A stretch of DNA of 44,545 nucleotides, from contig JAUIJD010000039.1 of the NCBI GenBank assembly GCA_030431475.1, forward strand, positions 1 through 44,545. The letters run 5' to 3'. The DNA comes from Verrucomicrobiia bacterium. Lineage in GTDB: Bacteria > Verrucomicrobiota > Verrucomicrobiia > Verrucomicrobiales > Akkermansiaceae. The position numbers were made by a program, and so were the translations under genes. The first letter of the stretch is position 1; the number at the start of each line of letters is the position of its first letter. Positions 15,565 to 25,400 of this stretch are shown piece after piece. The notes below the pieces were generated by a model. That model did not search any database and was not told the origin of the DNA. It saw only the letters and a list, made by a program, of their open reading frames with translations.

Positions 15565-16630
15565 CGGAGTCCTCCTTTCGCTCCATGATCCGCACCGTGC
15601 CGCCGATCGCGTCGAGGATGAGCACGCGCCCCCCGGCATCGACCGCGACGTGGATCCCGGCGCTCGCCGCCTTCGGCGTGCCGGCCTGGGCCGCCTTGAT
15701 GTATTCGGGGAAAGCCTCGGGACCGGCGACGAGGCCGGTGAAACTACCATGAATGTCGTACGTTTTCACCCGCGGCAGGCCCTTTTCCCCGGTGACGAAG
15801 CCGCCGTCGGGCAGCAGGGCGAAGCTGACCGGGTTGCAGCAGCCGCAGAAACCATCGACCGCATAGGACGGCCGACCCCAGGCGAGCTCGAACGATCCAT
15901 CGAGGGTCCACGCCTCGATCCGGTGCTTGCCGGGATTGGCGATGCGCAACAGACCGTCGGGCGCGAGGCGGACGCCGAAGTACGGGCTTGGAACCACGAA
16001 GCCCTCGATGCCCTGTTCCGGATCGCGCTGGCCGATCACCTCGAGCGTGCGGCCGTCGAGATCGAGCACGCGGACGACGCGGCCGGTGGCGTCGGCGAGG
16101 TAGATCCGTTTCTCGCCGACGGCGAGGGAAACCGGCAGGACGTCGGGAAGGGCCCACTCGGCGAGTGGCTTCCAGTCGCTTCCGAAAACCAGCACCCGGC
16201 CGGCGACTGCGGCGAGGATGCGGCCATCGGGCAGTTGGGCGATCGCGTGGACGGATCCTTCGATGCCGCAAGTGTCGAGCGCCATGCCTTCGGCGTCGAA
16301 GCGGTGGATGCCGCCGTCGCCGCAGACGAGGATGGTGGCACCGGGTCTGGAAGACCCGGCCACAGCGAGGTTGCGCGGGCGCTCGAAGCCACTGACGAAG
16401 CGGGTCACCTCGCGCCACCGGATCAGCGACGGATCGGAGGTTTGGAAGCGGGTGACGTCGTAGGTGAACTCGGGCCCGAGCGGCGGACGCTTCGGGGCGG
16501 GTGGATCGCTGGCGAGGCGCTTGGCGGTGATCCCGGCGACCGCCCCCACGCCGGCCAGCCCGCCGCCCCAGAGGGCGGCGCGCAGCACCTTGCGGCGTCG
16601 CGGATCGGGTGATGACGCGGCTTCAGCCAT
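15557..16630 (-). CDS. Exported NHL-like beta-propeller with FCGCCNP motif
   Basis: A 357-aa protein. Residues 11-37 (RRRKVLRAAL then a Gly/Ala-rich helix) look like a Tat-type signal or anchor. The rest is a six-bladed NHL-like propeller with blades such as LPDGRILAAVAGRVLVF and LAPDGLLRIANPGKHRIEAW. One blade holds FCGCCNP (Cys262, 264, 265), an unusual cysteine cluster that might bind metal or a thiol-linked cofactor; this is inference. Cys103 and Cys121 are also present. It overlaps the small Tat protein gene and the ferredoxin gene by 8 nt each, so it is part of the redox operon. No catalytic family is recognised. Confidence 0.78.
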   Translation of the reverse strand: MAEAASSPDPRRRKVLRAALWGGGLAGVGAVAGITAKRLASDPPAPKRPPLGPEFTYDVTRFQTSDPSLIRWREVTRFVSGFERPRNLAVAGSSRPGATILVCGDGGIHRFDAEGMALDTCGIEGSVHAIAQLPDGRILAAVAGRVLVFGSDWKPLAEWALPDVLPVSLAVGEKRIYLADATGRVVRVLDLDGRTLEVIGQRDPEQGIEGFVVPSPYFGVRLAPDGLLRIANPGKHRIEAWTLDGSFELAWGRPSYAVDGFCGCCNPVSFALLPDGGFVTGEKGLPRVKTYDIHGSFTGLVAGPEAFPEYIKAAQAGTPKAASAGIHVAVDAGGRVLILDAIGGTVRIMERKEDSDG

Positions 16631-16847
16631 CTCGGGAAGGATACTCGGGCTCGGCCTGTGCCTGCTTGGCGGATTCCGCCTTGGGCAGCGCACAGTCTTT
16701 GAAAAGCGGACAGCCGCCGCAGGGACCGGCGGTGCTGCAGTCGCGGGAGCGGGTGGCCAGCAGCGCGGCGACGCCACCGATCGCGCCGAGCCCGCCGAGG
16801 CGCAGGCTGCGGCGAAGGAGCTCGCGACGGGTGAGAAACGAGTTCAT
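16623..16847 (-). CDS. Small Tat-signal protein with four-Cys motif
   Basis: A 74-aa protein. Residues 5-31 form a twin-arginine signal (TRRELLRRSLRLGGLGAIGG start) and the mature part has the motif DCSTAGPCGGCPLFKDCALP with Cys37, 43, 46 and 52. The spacing (C-x5-C-x2-C-x5-C) could hold one iron-sulfur cluster or Zn; which is not visible. The tail is short and charged. The ATG at 16847 overlaps the stop of the upstream propeller gene in an ATGA, and the gene overlaps the next by 8 nt, which supports it being real despite its size. I do not recognise a family. Confidence 0.8.
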   Translation of the reverse strand: MNSFLTRRELLRRSLRLGGLGAIGGVAALLATRSRDCSTAGPCGGCPLFKDCALPKAESAKQAQAEPEYPSRDG

Positions 16848-18250
16848 TTCCGGAGGTCGAGGCAGCGCATTTCGGTGAGGTCGCGGACCAGTAGCCGTCC
16901 GCCGGCGAGGGCCATCGGGCCCCACGAGTCGTGGCCGTCGAGGACCTTGGCGCGGGCCAGCATTTCGAAGCGATCGCTCGAAGCGGCGGCCAGCGTCAGC
17001 TCGCCGTGGTCGTCCATCACCAGCAGCTTGCCATCGGCGAGAAGGAAGGGGCCGAGGCCGAAGCGATGCGACGGCCCGCTGGTCCAGCGGACGCTGCCGT
17101 CGGGCGCGAGGCAGGTCAGCTCGCCGTCGGGGCGGACGCCGAAGATACGATCTTCATCGTAGATGGGCGTCTGCTGGGTCGCGCCGAAGGTGTCGTCTTC
17201 GAGGCGATACTCGGTGGCGGTTGTCCAGCCCTCGCCGCCGGAGCGGACGCGGAGCATCATGCTGCCGGCCTTGTAGCCGCCGGAGAGGAACAGCCGCCCG
17301 TCGGGCAGCGGCACGGGGGTGGCGACGGTGGCGATGCTGATTTTCCACTCCGGGGTGCTCCACAGCAGCGTGCCGTCCCCGGCGGAAACCCCCGCGACGC
17401 CCCGGTGGCCGCAATAGACGTAGGTGCGCCCACCCTCGATCTCGGCGACGGCGATCGAGGCGTGGGTCATCTTCCAGGCGAGCGTGTTGGGCGTGCTCCA
17501 GATCGGCTCGCCGGTGGCGAGGTCGAGGGCGGTGAGCAGCGGCCCCTCGGGCGGCGCGCCGGCGGGGGCGAGGATCACGCGGTCGCCATCGATGATCGGG
17601 CACTGGCCGGCATACCACGGCGGGATCTCGGTGCCGTGCTCGCGGACGAGATCGACGCCCCAGCGGAATTCGCCGGTGGCGGCGTCGACGCAGCTCACGT
17701 GGCCCATCGGCCCGAGCGCGACGACGAGGCCGTGGGCGACCGCGGGCACGGTACGGGACATGCCGTGGTTGCGCTTGATCACGACCGGGTAGGTGAAACG
17801 CCAGATCTCGCGTCCGTCGGCAAGCGACAGGCAGCGCAGGGCGTCGGCCTGGGCCTCGCGGTCGTAGTCCATGAGGAAGACGCGGCCGTCCTCGATCACC
17901 GGTCCGGCGTAGCCCTCGCCGACCTCGACCGACCACAGGACGGGTGGGCCACCCTCCGGCCAGCTTTCAAGCAGCGGTGTCGTCTCTCGCGAAATCCCGT
18001 CCCGCGCCGCTCCGCGGAAGGCCGGCCACGATCCGGGCAATTCGGAGGGCTGGCCGGGGCCGGCGGTCGTAGTCGCCGACTCGAGCGGCGAGGGGCCGGC
18101 GTCGGCGGTGGCATCGTGCGGGTCCTCGAGCGGCACCCGGAGCGGAACGGCGTCGGGTCCACCCCGCCACACGAAGGTCAGGCTCCCCGCCGCCAGCAGG
18201 CCGAAGGCGAGGGGCGTGAGCGTGGTCATCCATGACCGCGAGGTGGCCAT
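16844..18250 (-). CDS. Exported PQQ-like beta-propeller protein
   Basis: A 468-aa protein. An N-terminal helix (residues about 8-27) serves as signal or anchor, followed by a Pro/Ala-rich linker and a PQQ-like propeller with blades such as LSLADGREIWRFTYP, VDAATGEFRWGVD and LDLATGEPIWSTP. Its opening SWPAFRGAARDGIS matches the WPxFRG start of the other propeller in this operon (WPRFRGPDGGG), so the two are related. The ATG at 18250 is preferred over the GTG at 18259 because GGAGG lies 9 nt upstream of the ATG. It is the first gene of the operon and overlaps the small Tat gene by 4 nt (ATGA). Confidence 0.83.
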   Translation of the reverse strand: MATSRSWMTTLTPLAFGLLAAGSLTFVWRGGPDAVPLRVPLEDPHDATADAGPSPLESATTTAGPGQPSELPGSWPAFRGAARDGISRETTPLLESWPEGGPPVLWSVEVGEGYAGPVIEDGRVFLMDYDREAQADALRCLSLADGREIWRFTYPVVIKRNHGMSRTVPAVAHGLVVALGPMGHVSCVDAATGEFRWGVDLVREHGTEIPPWYAGQCPIIDGDRVILAPAGAPPEGPLLTALDLATGEPIWSTPNTLAWKMTHASIAVAEIEGGRTYVYCGHRGVAGVSAGDGTLLWSTPEWKISIATVATPVPLPDGRLFLSGGYKAGSMMLRVRSGGEGWTTATEYRLEDDTFGATQQTPIYDEDRIFGVRPDGELTCLAPDGSVRWTSGPSHRFGLGPFLLADGKLLVMDDHGELTLAAASSDRFEMLARAKVLDGHDSWGPMALAGGRLLVRDLTEMRCLDLRK

Positions 18251-18343
18251 CAGGCTCACCCTCCGTGCGTCATGACTCCTTCACAAGCAACGAGTCGCGA
18301 ATCGGCAGCGGATGCGCAGAGATTGCCGGGATTTGCGGGGCGG

Positions 18344-19123
18344 CTACTCGTATTCGAAATCGCCGGTCCCCAGCGAGATCAGGTAGCCGAGGCCGGCGAT
18401 GGCGGCGACCATGCCGATCACGATCAGCAGACCCCGCCAGGCGGGAATGGTCTGGTGCGAGACGAGGACGTTGCCGTCGCGGTCCCACGAGGTGATCCCG
18501 TCGCGCGTGAGGTTCTGATAGCCGACGATCTGGGTGATCAGCGCAACGAGGGGGATGCCGACGCCGAGACCGCGGACGAGGACGCGGAACGCGCGGGCGA
18601 GCGCGGCGCCGAAGGTCAGGCGCGAACCGTCGGGTTGGGTCACCCGCACGCGGAGCATCGCTTTCCCGGGCGTGGCCGAGAAGAGGGCGAGGCACGCGGC
18701 TTCGTAGAAGGTCATCAGCGCGAGAAGGACGATGTTGAACACGAAGTCATTGATCTCGAAGAGGGCCGGAACGATGAAGCCGAGCACGAAGCCGGCCAGC
18801 AGCGCGAAGAGGAAGATGTCGATGGTGCGGGCCCAGTAGCGGATCCACGGTCGGGCCTGGTCGCCGGAGGTCGGGACCGGCACAGGGGTTTCGGTGGGGG
18901 CTGCCGTCGGAGGCGCGTAGGGGGAGACGGCCTCGGCGGGCCCCGGAGGCGCGGGGGGAGTGGTCCACTCCGCGACTTCGGAAGCGGGTTTCCAGCCGTC
19001 CAGCCCTTCCCGCCAGACCAGGGCATCGGCGGGCAGTTCTCCGCTGTCGAGGAGGCGGCGGAGTTCTTCCTCGGCGACGGGCCCATGCTGCTGCCCGTCA
19101 CGGGCGAAATGCCAGAGAGTCAT
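18344..19123 (-). CDS. GYF-domain + RDD-family membrane protein
   Basis: A 259-aa protein. Residues 1-55 form a GYF_2 domain, with WHFARDGQQHGPVAEEELRR and a closing LDGWKPASEVAEW. A Pro-rich linker runs to about residue 90. An RDD membrane domain follows with RYWARTIDIFLFALLAG and the GKAMLRVRV segment, and there is a further C-terminal helix. RDD proteins have been linked to transport or stress tolerance, and GYF_2 domains to Pro-rich peptide binding; the combination is common in PVC bacteria without a known role. The ATG at 19123 begins the GYF domain. Confidence 0.86.
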   Translation of the reverse strand: MTLWHFARDGQQHGPVAEEELRRLLDSGELPADALVWREGLDGWKPASEVAEWTTPPAPPGPAEAVSPYAPPTAAPTETPVPVPTSGDQARPWIRYWARTIDIFLFALLAGFVLGFIVPALFEINDFVFNIVLLALMTFYEAACLALFSATPGKAMLRVRVTQPDGSRLTFGAALARAFRVLVRGLGVGIPLVALITQIVGYQNLTRDGITSWDRDGNVLVSHQTIPAWRGLLIVIGMVAAIAGLGYLISLGTGDFEYE

Positions 19124-19185
19124 GCGATGCGGGCGGTCTAGCAGATTTCGGAACCGGACGCGAGGGGCGAAGGGTACGGATGGCT

Positions 19186-22100
19186 CTATTCGCCGAGAAG
19201 GTAGGCGAACAGGTCGCGGACTTCCTGCTCGTTCATCGAGTTGATCAGCGCTCCGGGCATGGGCGAGACCGGGGAGGGCTGGCGTTTCGTCAGCTCCGCG
19301 CGGGCGACCTCCTCGGTGTGCGAGAAGTCGAAGGGGTTCACGGCGATGATCATCTTCTCGTCCTTCTCGTCGACCTGGCGACCGATCACCTGGCTGCCGT
19401 CCTCGCGGGTGAAGGACTCGAAGGCATACTGGTCGGAGATCTCCTTGCTCGGTTCGAGGATGGCGACGGCGAGCTCGCGGGCGGTGAAGCGCCCGCCCAG
19501 CGCGGTGAGGTCGGGTCCGGCGGCGCCTCCGTCGGTGCCGAAGCGGTGGCAGGCGATGCAGAGCCCGGCCTTGAACATGACCGCACCGCGGGTGGCGTCG
19601 CCCTCGCCCTTCGCCACCGCGGCCGCCACCTCGTCCACGGTCCAGGCCCGCCCGGGTCCTTCGGGCTGGGGCAGGTCGGCGAGCGGGTTCCGGGTCGCCG
19701 CCGGAGGCAGGTCGGCGATCTGCCCGCGCTCCTCCGGGGTGGCGCCGGCGAGGGCGTCCTCGCGGATGCCCTGGATGAATCCGGCGTAGCTCATGCCGCC
19801 CTTGCTTTCCTCGAGGCGGCGCAGCCAGGTGAAGTAGCGCCGTCGCTCGTCGGGCGTCCACGGTCCCTCGACCACCCGCAGGCAGTAGGCGTAGTGGATC
19901 ACCTGGGCGGGGGGCAGGTTCGCGAGCATCTCGAGGATGTCGCCGCCGTAGCGGGGATTCCGGGCGGCGAGGTCGGCCCAGTCGGGCTTCGGCTCCGGGC
20001 CGGCGGCATCCATCAGGGCCAGCGTGCGGCCGACGACGCCCGGCGCGCGGAGGTGGCAGAGCATGCGGCAGAGTTCGCGGTTCAGGTCGGCGTCGGTGGC
20101 CGGATAGGCGGCGTCGATGGTGTCGAGAACGGCCTGGCGTTCCGCGGGCGGGGTCTCGCCGCCGCGGATGAACGCGAGCCCGGCGGCCCGCAGCCAGGCG
20201 AGCTGCTGCCCGCGATCGAGCGAGCTCCAGTCGAGCGCCGTCAGGGAGGCGAGGATTTCGCCCCGGCGGGCCTTGCCGTCGAGGCGGGCGAGGGCGACGG
20301 CCTTGCCGATCACCGACCAGGCGTCGTCGCCGACCTCGTCGAAGCGGTCGGCGCCGCCGAGTTCCATCGCGGTGCGGGCGGCGTAGCGCAGCACCCGGTC
20401 GTCGCTGGCGAGCGCCTGCGTTTGAAGTTCCAGACCCTGGAGAAGGGGGTCGATGGCGCCGCGGCCCGCCGAGGGGTTGGTCAGTCGGTCCATCTTGCGC
20501 CGGGCCGGAGCGGGCTCGACCGGCGGGGCGGGTTCGGTGCTTTCATCGCCGGTGTAGCGGACGCGCCACAGTGCCGAGACGATGCGGCGACCGCCGGTGA
20601 GGAAGTAGATCGCGCCGTCCGCGCCGACGCAGGCCCCGGTCAGCGGCAGGCCCTTTCCGGAGAGCAGTTCCTCGCTGGTCGCGGTGAAGCCGGCGCCGTC
20701 GGGCTCGAGGTGGATCGCGTGGACGGTGCCGAAGGTCCAGTCGAAGGCGAACAGGGCGCGCTGGTACTTCGCGGGGAAGCGGGTGCCCCGGCCGGAGAGC
20801 AGGGCAGTGGGGGAGCCGGGACCGATGTCGTAGACCGAGGGCATACTATCTTCGTAGTAGTCGGGCCATTTGCCGGTGCCGGTCCGCCAGCCGAACTCGG
20901 ATCCGGGCACGACCTGGCAGATGCGGGTCGGGCGGTACCACGGCAGCCCGAGATCCCACTCCATGTCGGCGTCGTAGGCGAAGAGGGAGCCGTCCGCTCC
21001 GAAGGCGATGTCGTAGGGGTTGCGGTAGCCGATGGAGACCAGCTCCCAGTCGGAGCCGTCCGGACGGAAGCGGGCGATCCAGCCCCCGGGGGCGCGGCGG
21101 TCCCGGGCGTGGCCGCGGGCGTCGGGACGGCTCGGGATGAGCTGGTCCTCGTCCCAGACTTCCGGGACCCGGGAGCGGTCGTAGGCGGGGACTTCGGTGT
21201 GATTCCCGGCGACGAGGTAGATCCATTCGCCGTCGGGCGAGGGGACCAGCGAGTGCGGCCCGTGCTCACCGCGGCCCTGAAGCTCCTTCAGCGGCTCGAT
21301 TTTCTCCAGCGCGCCGTCGCCGTCGCCGTCGGTGACGCGATACACGCCGGCCTTGCCCCCGGCGGCCTCGTTGACGGTGACGTAGAGGGCGTCGCGGTGC
21401 CACAGGAGGCCGTGGGCGCCCCCGATGCCGATCGGGAGCCACTCGACCCCGGGCTCATCGCCGGGGGTCACGCGGTAGAGTCCGCCGTACTGGTCGCCGC
21501 AGATCAGGCGGCCCTCCCCGTCGACTGTCATCGAAACCCACGAGCCCTGGGACTTCGGCACGTCGTAGAGCTTCTCGACCACGAATCCCGGGGCGGTCTG
21601 GATCTTGTCGGTCTCGCCGTCCGCCGAGGCACCGGCCGGGCGGGTGGCGGCGGTCAGGTTGAGCTTGCGGAACTCGGCGCGCATCGGCTTGCCGGCGTGG
21701 AGCTGGAGGCCGATGTGGCCCTCCATCGCGCGCTTTTCCGGATCGAGATCGCGGATGACCGCCGCGAGCTCGCCATTCACATAGTGGCGCAGTGTGTGGT
21801 CGCGGACCGAGATCCGGTAGCGGTTCCACTTCGAGAGATCGACCTCGGGCACGGGCAGCTCACCGATCCCCTCGCGGCCGCCCTCCGGGAGAAGCTTCAC
21901 CTTCTGCCCGCGCTGGCAGGCGATCCCGCGTCCCTTTTCCTCGTAGAGCATCCCGAGGTAGGGCGGATTCGGGTGCAGGTCCATCTGGTAGCCGGCGAGC
22001 CGCCAGCCGTCGCCCGGGAGTCGCCGGCTGCGGTACTGCACGCCGGAGTTGTTGTCGCCGGTGACCCGTGCCTCGAAGCGCAGGTCGTAGTTGGCGGGCT

Positions 22101-22311
22101 GTCCGCCTTTCCAGATCAGGAAGGTATTGGCCTCGACCTTGCGCTCGCCGGCGTCGGTCTCGCCGACGATCACGCCGTCCTCGACGCGCCAGAGCCGTGG
22201 ATCCCCGTCCCAGCCGGACAGGTCCTTGCCGTTGAAGAGGTCCTTCGCGGCTGCCGGCAAGAGCAGGATTGCGGCGGAAAAGGCGAGTTTGAGGGTGGTG
22301 CGATGACGCAT
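19186..22311 (-). CDS. DUF1080 + PVC-type dehydrogenase/cytochrome c fusion protein
   Basis: A 1041-aa secreted protein. A signal peptide (1-22) is followed by a DUF1080 (3-keto-disaccharide hydrolase-like, concanavalin fold) domain at about 23-220 beginning LFNGKDLSGWDG. Residues about 230-600 match the PVC-type membrane-bound dehydrogenase beta-propeller. A helical HEAT-like region follows at about 610-870. The C-terminus is a cytochrome c with CIACH at about 918-922 and the PVC-type GPDLTALGGRF and SLL-like EPSKEISDQY segments. The expected role is periplasmic oxidation or hydrolysis of polysaccharide-derived sugars with electrons passed to the heme. It diverges from the sulfatase gene over 90 bp, so they may be co-regulated. 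Confidence 0.88.
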   Translation of the reverse strand: MRHRTTLKLAFSAAILLLPAAAKDLFNGKDLSGWDGDPRLWRVEDGVIVGETDAGERKVEANTFLIWKGGQPANYDLRFEARVTGDNNSGVQYRSRRLPGDGWRLAGYQMDLHPNPPYLGMLYEEKGRGIACQRGQKVKLLPEGGREGIGELPVPEVDLSKWNRYRISVRDHTLRHYVNGELAAVIRDLDPEKRAMEGHIGLQLHAGKPMRAEFRKLNLTAATRPAGASADGETDKIQTAPGFVVEKLYDVPKSQGSWVSMTVDGEGRLICGDQYGGLYRVTPGDEPGVEWLPIGIGGAHGLLWHRDALYVTVNEAAGGKAGVYRVTDGDGDGALEKIEPLKELQGRGEHGPHSLVPSPDGEWIYLVAGNHTEVPAYDRSRVPEVWDEDQLIPSRPDARGHARDRRAPGGWIARFRPDGSDWELVSIGYRNPYDIAFGADGSLFAYDADMEWDLGLPWYRPTRICQVVPGSEFGWRTGTGKWPDYYEDSMPSVYDIGPGSPTALLSGRGTRFPAKYQRALFAFDWTFGTVHAIHLEPDGAGFTATSEELLSGKGLPLTGACVGADGAIYFLTGGRRIVSALWRVRYTGDESTEPAPPVEPAPARRKMDRLTNPSAGRGAIDPLLQGLELQTQALASDDRVLRYAARTAMELGGADRFDEVGDDAWSVIGKAVALARLDGKARRGEILASLTALDWSSLDRGQQLAWLRAAGLAFIRGGETPPAERQAVLDTIDAAYPATDADLNRELCRMLCHLRAPGVVGRTLALMDAAGPEPKPDWADLAARNPRYGGDILEMLANLPPAQVIHYAYCLRVVEGPWTPDERRRYFTWLRRLEESKGGMSYAGFIQGIREDALAGATPEERGQIADLPPAATRNPLADLPQPEGPGRAWTVDEVAAAVAKGEGDATRGAVMFKAGLCIACHRFGTDGGAAGPDLTALGGRFTARELAVAILEPSKEISDQYAFESFTREDGSQVIGRQVDEKDEKMIIAVNPFDFSHTEEVARAELTKRQPSPVSPMPGALINSMNEQEVRDLFAYLLGE

Positions 22312-22401
22312 AAAGCGTGTTACGTTCCCCGGATGCCGGCCATTTCCCTGATGTCACGCCAATCCGCCGACCGTTGACCTGGGAAACGGCGCCGAAAGCC
22401 C

Positions 22402-25400
22402 ATGAAAAAAACCTCTCGCCTCTCCGGGGTCCTGATGACGGGGCTGGCCGGCCTTGCCGCGGCCCAGACGACCCTCTATTTCGCGGACTTCGAGTCATCC
22501 ACCGATCCCTCCGTCGGATCTGCCGATTACAACATCTCCGGGACGACCGCGGTCGCGACGCGGCCGCCGACGTCCAGCTCGCCGGATCCCACGCTCGGCA
22601 CCGCCGTGCTTCTGCTCGACCGCAACAGCAGCGGCGGCCTGGACGCCCGGTTGGACCTCGCCTCGCCGGCGTCTTTGAGCGGAGGCGACACCGTGACCGT
22701 GGCCTTCGATGTCGCCGCGCGAAGAACCAACGGGATCGAGAAGAGCACCCTCGTGACCGGCTTCGACCTTGCGGGTGATCCTGTCTTCGCGCTGGTGCTG
22801 GGAGACGCGGACTGCTTCGGAAACGGAGGAAGCGATCGCCAGCGCCCCGGATATGAAACGGCCGGCGGCGGACGCCAGGTCTTCAGCGGGGCCGGCGCAC
22901 CGGGGAATTACTGGTGGGGCAACGGAGGCGACGGCACCGACATCGACGTGACCAAGGACGCTCACTTCGAACTGACCATCGGGGCTTCGAGCTGGACGGT
23001 GGACACCACCGACCAGGACGGCGTGAACTACGTGTCCGGCGCGCTCCCGAGCTTCGATGGCACTTCCCACACCGAGCTGGCCTACCTCACGCTCAGCACC
23101 TTCACCGGTTCGAATTTCGGACTCTACTGGGACAACTTCGAGGTCGAGGGAATGCCCACGGTGATCGACACCTACGTCTGGACCGGCAGCGCCTCGGGTG
23201 GCGACGGGAGTTCGCTCTTCGGCGAGAGCAACTGGACCAGGAACGGCGACAACACGACCGTCATCCCGCAGATCGACGCCGGGGTGCCGGTGAACGCCGA
23301 CCTCGTGGTGAACTCCGGCAACCCGGGGGGAGGCGGCGCGTCCGGTCCGCTCGATCTGGGGGCGGGAAGCCTGACCCTCACCGGCGGCAACATCGTCTTC
23401 GGCGCCGCTGCCAACCGCGCGATCCATCACGGCGATGTCACCGTCAGCGGCGGCAGCCTGTTCACCGAGGGTTTCGTGGCGCTCGAAGCCTCGCTCAGCG
23501 GAGGCAGCGTCGAGCTCTTCGGGGCCATCCCGCTCGACGGCTCGACGATCGACTTCCCCTCCGGTTCGTCCGCCGAGCTGGTTCTCGCCGGCCTGAGCCG
23601 CGAAGAGGTGGTGGCCGGTCTGCTGCCCTCGTTCACCGTGGCCGGCCAGCCGGCGGTCAACGGCGAGAACCTCGCCGTGGTCGCGTCGGGAGCGGGCTCC
23701 GAGGTGGTGCCCTTCTTCGGTCCGGTGGACGGGGATGATGACGGCATGAACGATGCCTGGGAGCTGGCCTATTTCGGCGGCGACACGCGCGACGGCAGCG
23801 GCGACTTCGACGGCGACGGCCTCGACGACCTCGGCGAGTTCAACGCCGGCACCGACCCGACCGACAGCGACAGCGACGGCGACCTGCTCGCCGACGGCGC
23901 GGAGACGGTCACCGATCCGGCGGATCCGGACAGCGACGGCGACGGCAACCCGGATGGCTTTGAGGTGGCCAAGGGGCTCGATCCGGCCGATCCGGCGTCG
24001 AGGGTCGCGCAGCCGAACATCCTCTACATTTTCTGCGACGACCTCGGCTACGGCGACCTCGGGGTGCTCCACCAGAACCAGCGCCTCGCCAACAGCCAGA
24101 AGGCGCACCAGACGCCCTTCCTCGACCAACTCGCCGGCGCGGGTCTCATCCTCGACCGCCACTACTGCCCGGCGCCGGTCTGCGCGCCGTCGCGCGGGTC
24201 GCTGCTGACCGGCATGCACCAGGGCCATTCCAACGTCCGCAACAACCAGTTCGACAAGGCGCTCGAGAACAACCACACGCTGGCCACCGTGCTCAACGCC
24301 GCCGGCTACCGCACCGCGCTGATCGGAAAATACGGGCTTCAGGGCGGCGGGGGCTCGCCGGCGCTGTGGCCGGCCTACCCGACCAAGCGCGGCTTTGACG
24401 AGTTCTTCGGCTACGTCCGCCACGGCGACGGCCACACCCACTACCCCGACCACGTCACCGACTCGCGCGGGAAGAAGGAGCTCTACGACGGCAACCTCGA
24501 GATCTCCGCCGACCTCGACAAGTGCTTCACCCCCGACCTGTTCACCGCGCGGGCGAAGAAGCTGATCATCGAGGAGGTCAACGACGGCGACCAGGAGCCC
24601 TTCTTCATCTACCTCGCCTACGACACGCCGCACGCCGCGCTGCAGATCCCGACGGTCGAATTCCCCGGGTGGAGTTCGATGGACCCGGACGACGACAGCG
24701 GCTTCGGCGTCGCCGGCGGCGTCCAGTGGCTCGGCACGCCCGGGGCGATGATCAACACCGCCACCGGCACCATCGATTCCTACCGCCACCCGGAGTACAT
24801 CGGAAATGGCTGGACCGACGTCGAGGAGCGCTTCGCGACGCTGGTCCGGAGGATGGACGACTGCGTCGGCGACCTACGCAAGACGCTCGAGGACCTCGGG
24901 ATCGAGGACCAGACGCTGATCGTCTTCTCGGCCGACAACGGCCCGCACACCGAGGACTACCTGACCAATGCGCAGACCACCGACGGGTCCGATTACCGGC
25001 CGACCTCGTTCCAGTCCTACGGCCCCTTCGAGGGCATCAAGCGCGACTGCTGGGAGGGTGGGATCCGCCAGCCGACGGTGGTCTGCTGGCCCGGCACGAT
25101 CGCCCCCGGGGGCGTGAATGAAATGCCCGCCCAGCTCCACGACTGGCTGGCGACCCTGTCGGCCGTCGCCGGCTGGACCCCACCGGCGCGCACCGACGGC
25201 ACCGACCTCTCGCCCACCCTCACCGGCGTCGGCACCCAGGCGACGCCGACGACCTACATCGAGTATACCAATTCCGGCTCCACTCCGACCTACGGCGATT
25301 TTTCGAACCACGGCGGCACGACCCGCAGTCAGGCCCAGGTCATCTTCCTCGACGGCTACAAGGGGATCCGCAACGACCCCGGCAACGCCGACACCGACTT

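Noticed and set aside
19180-22377. 1065-codon open frame opposite the DUF1080/cytochrome gene
   Set aside because: The minus strand has a signal peptide, known domains and a heme motif; the plus-strand product has none.
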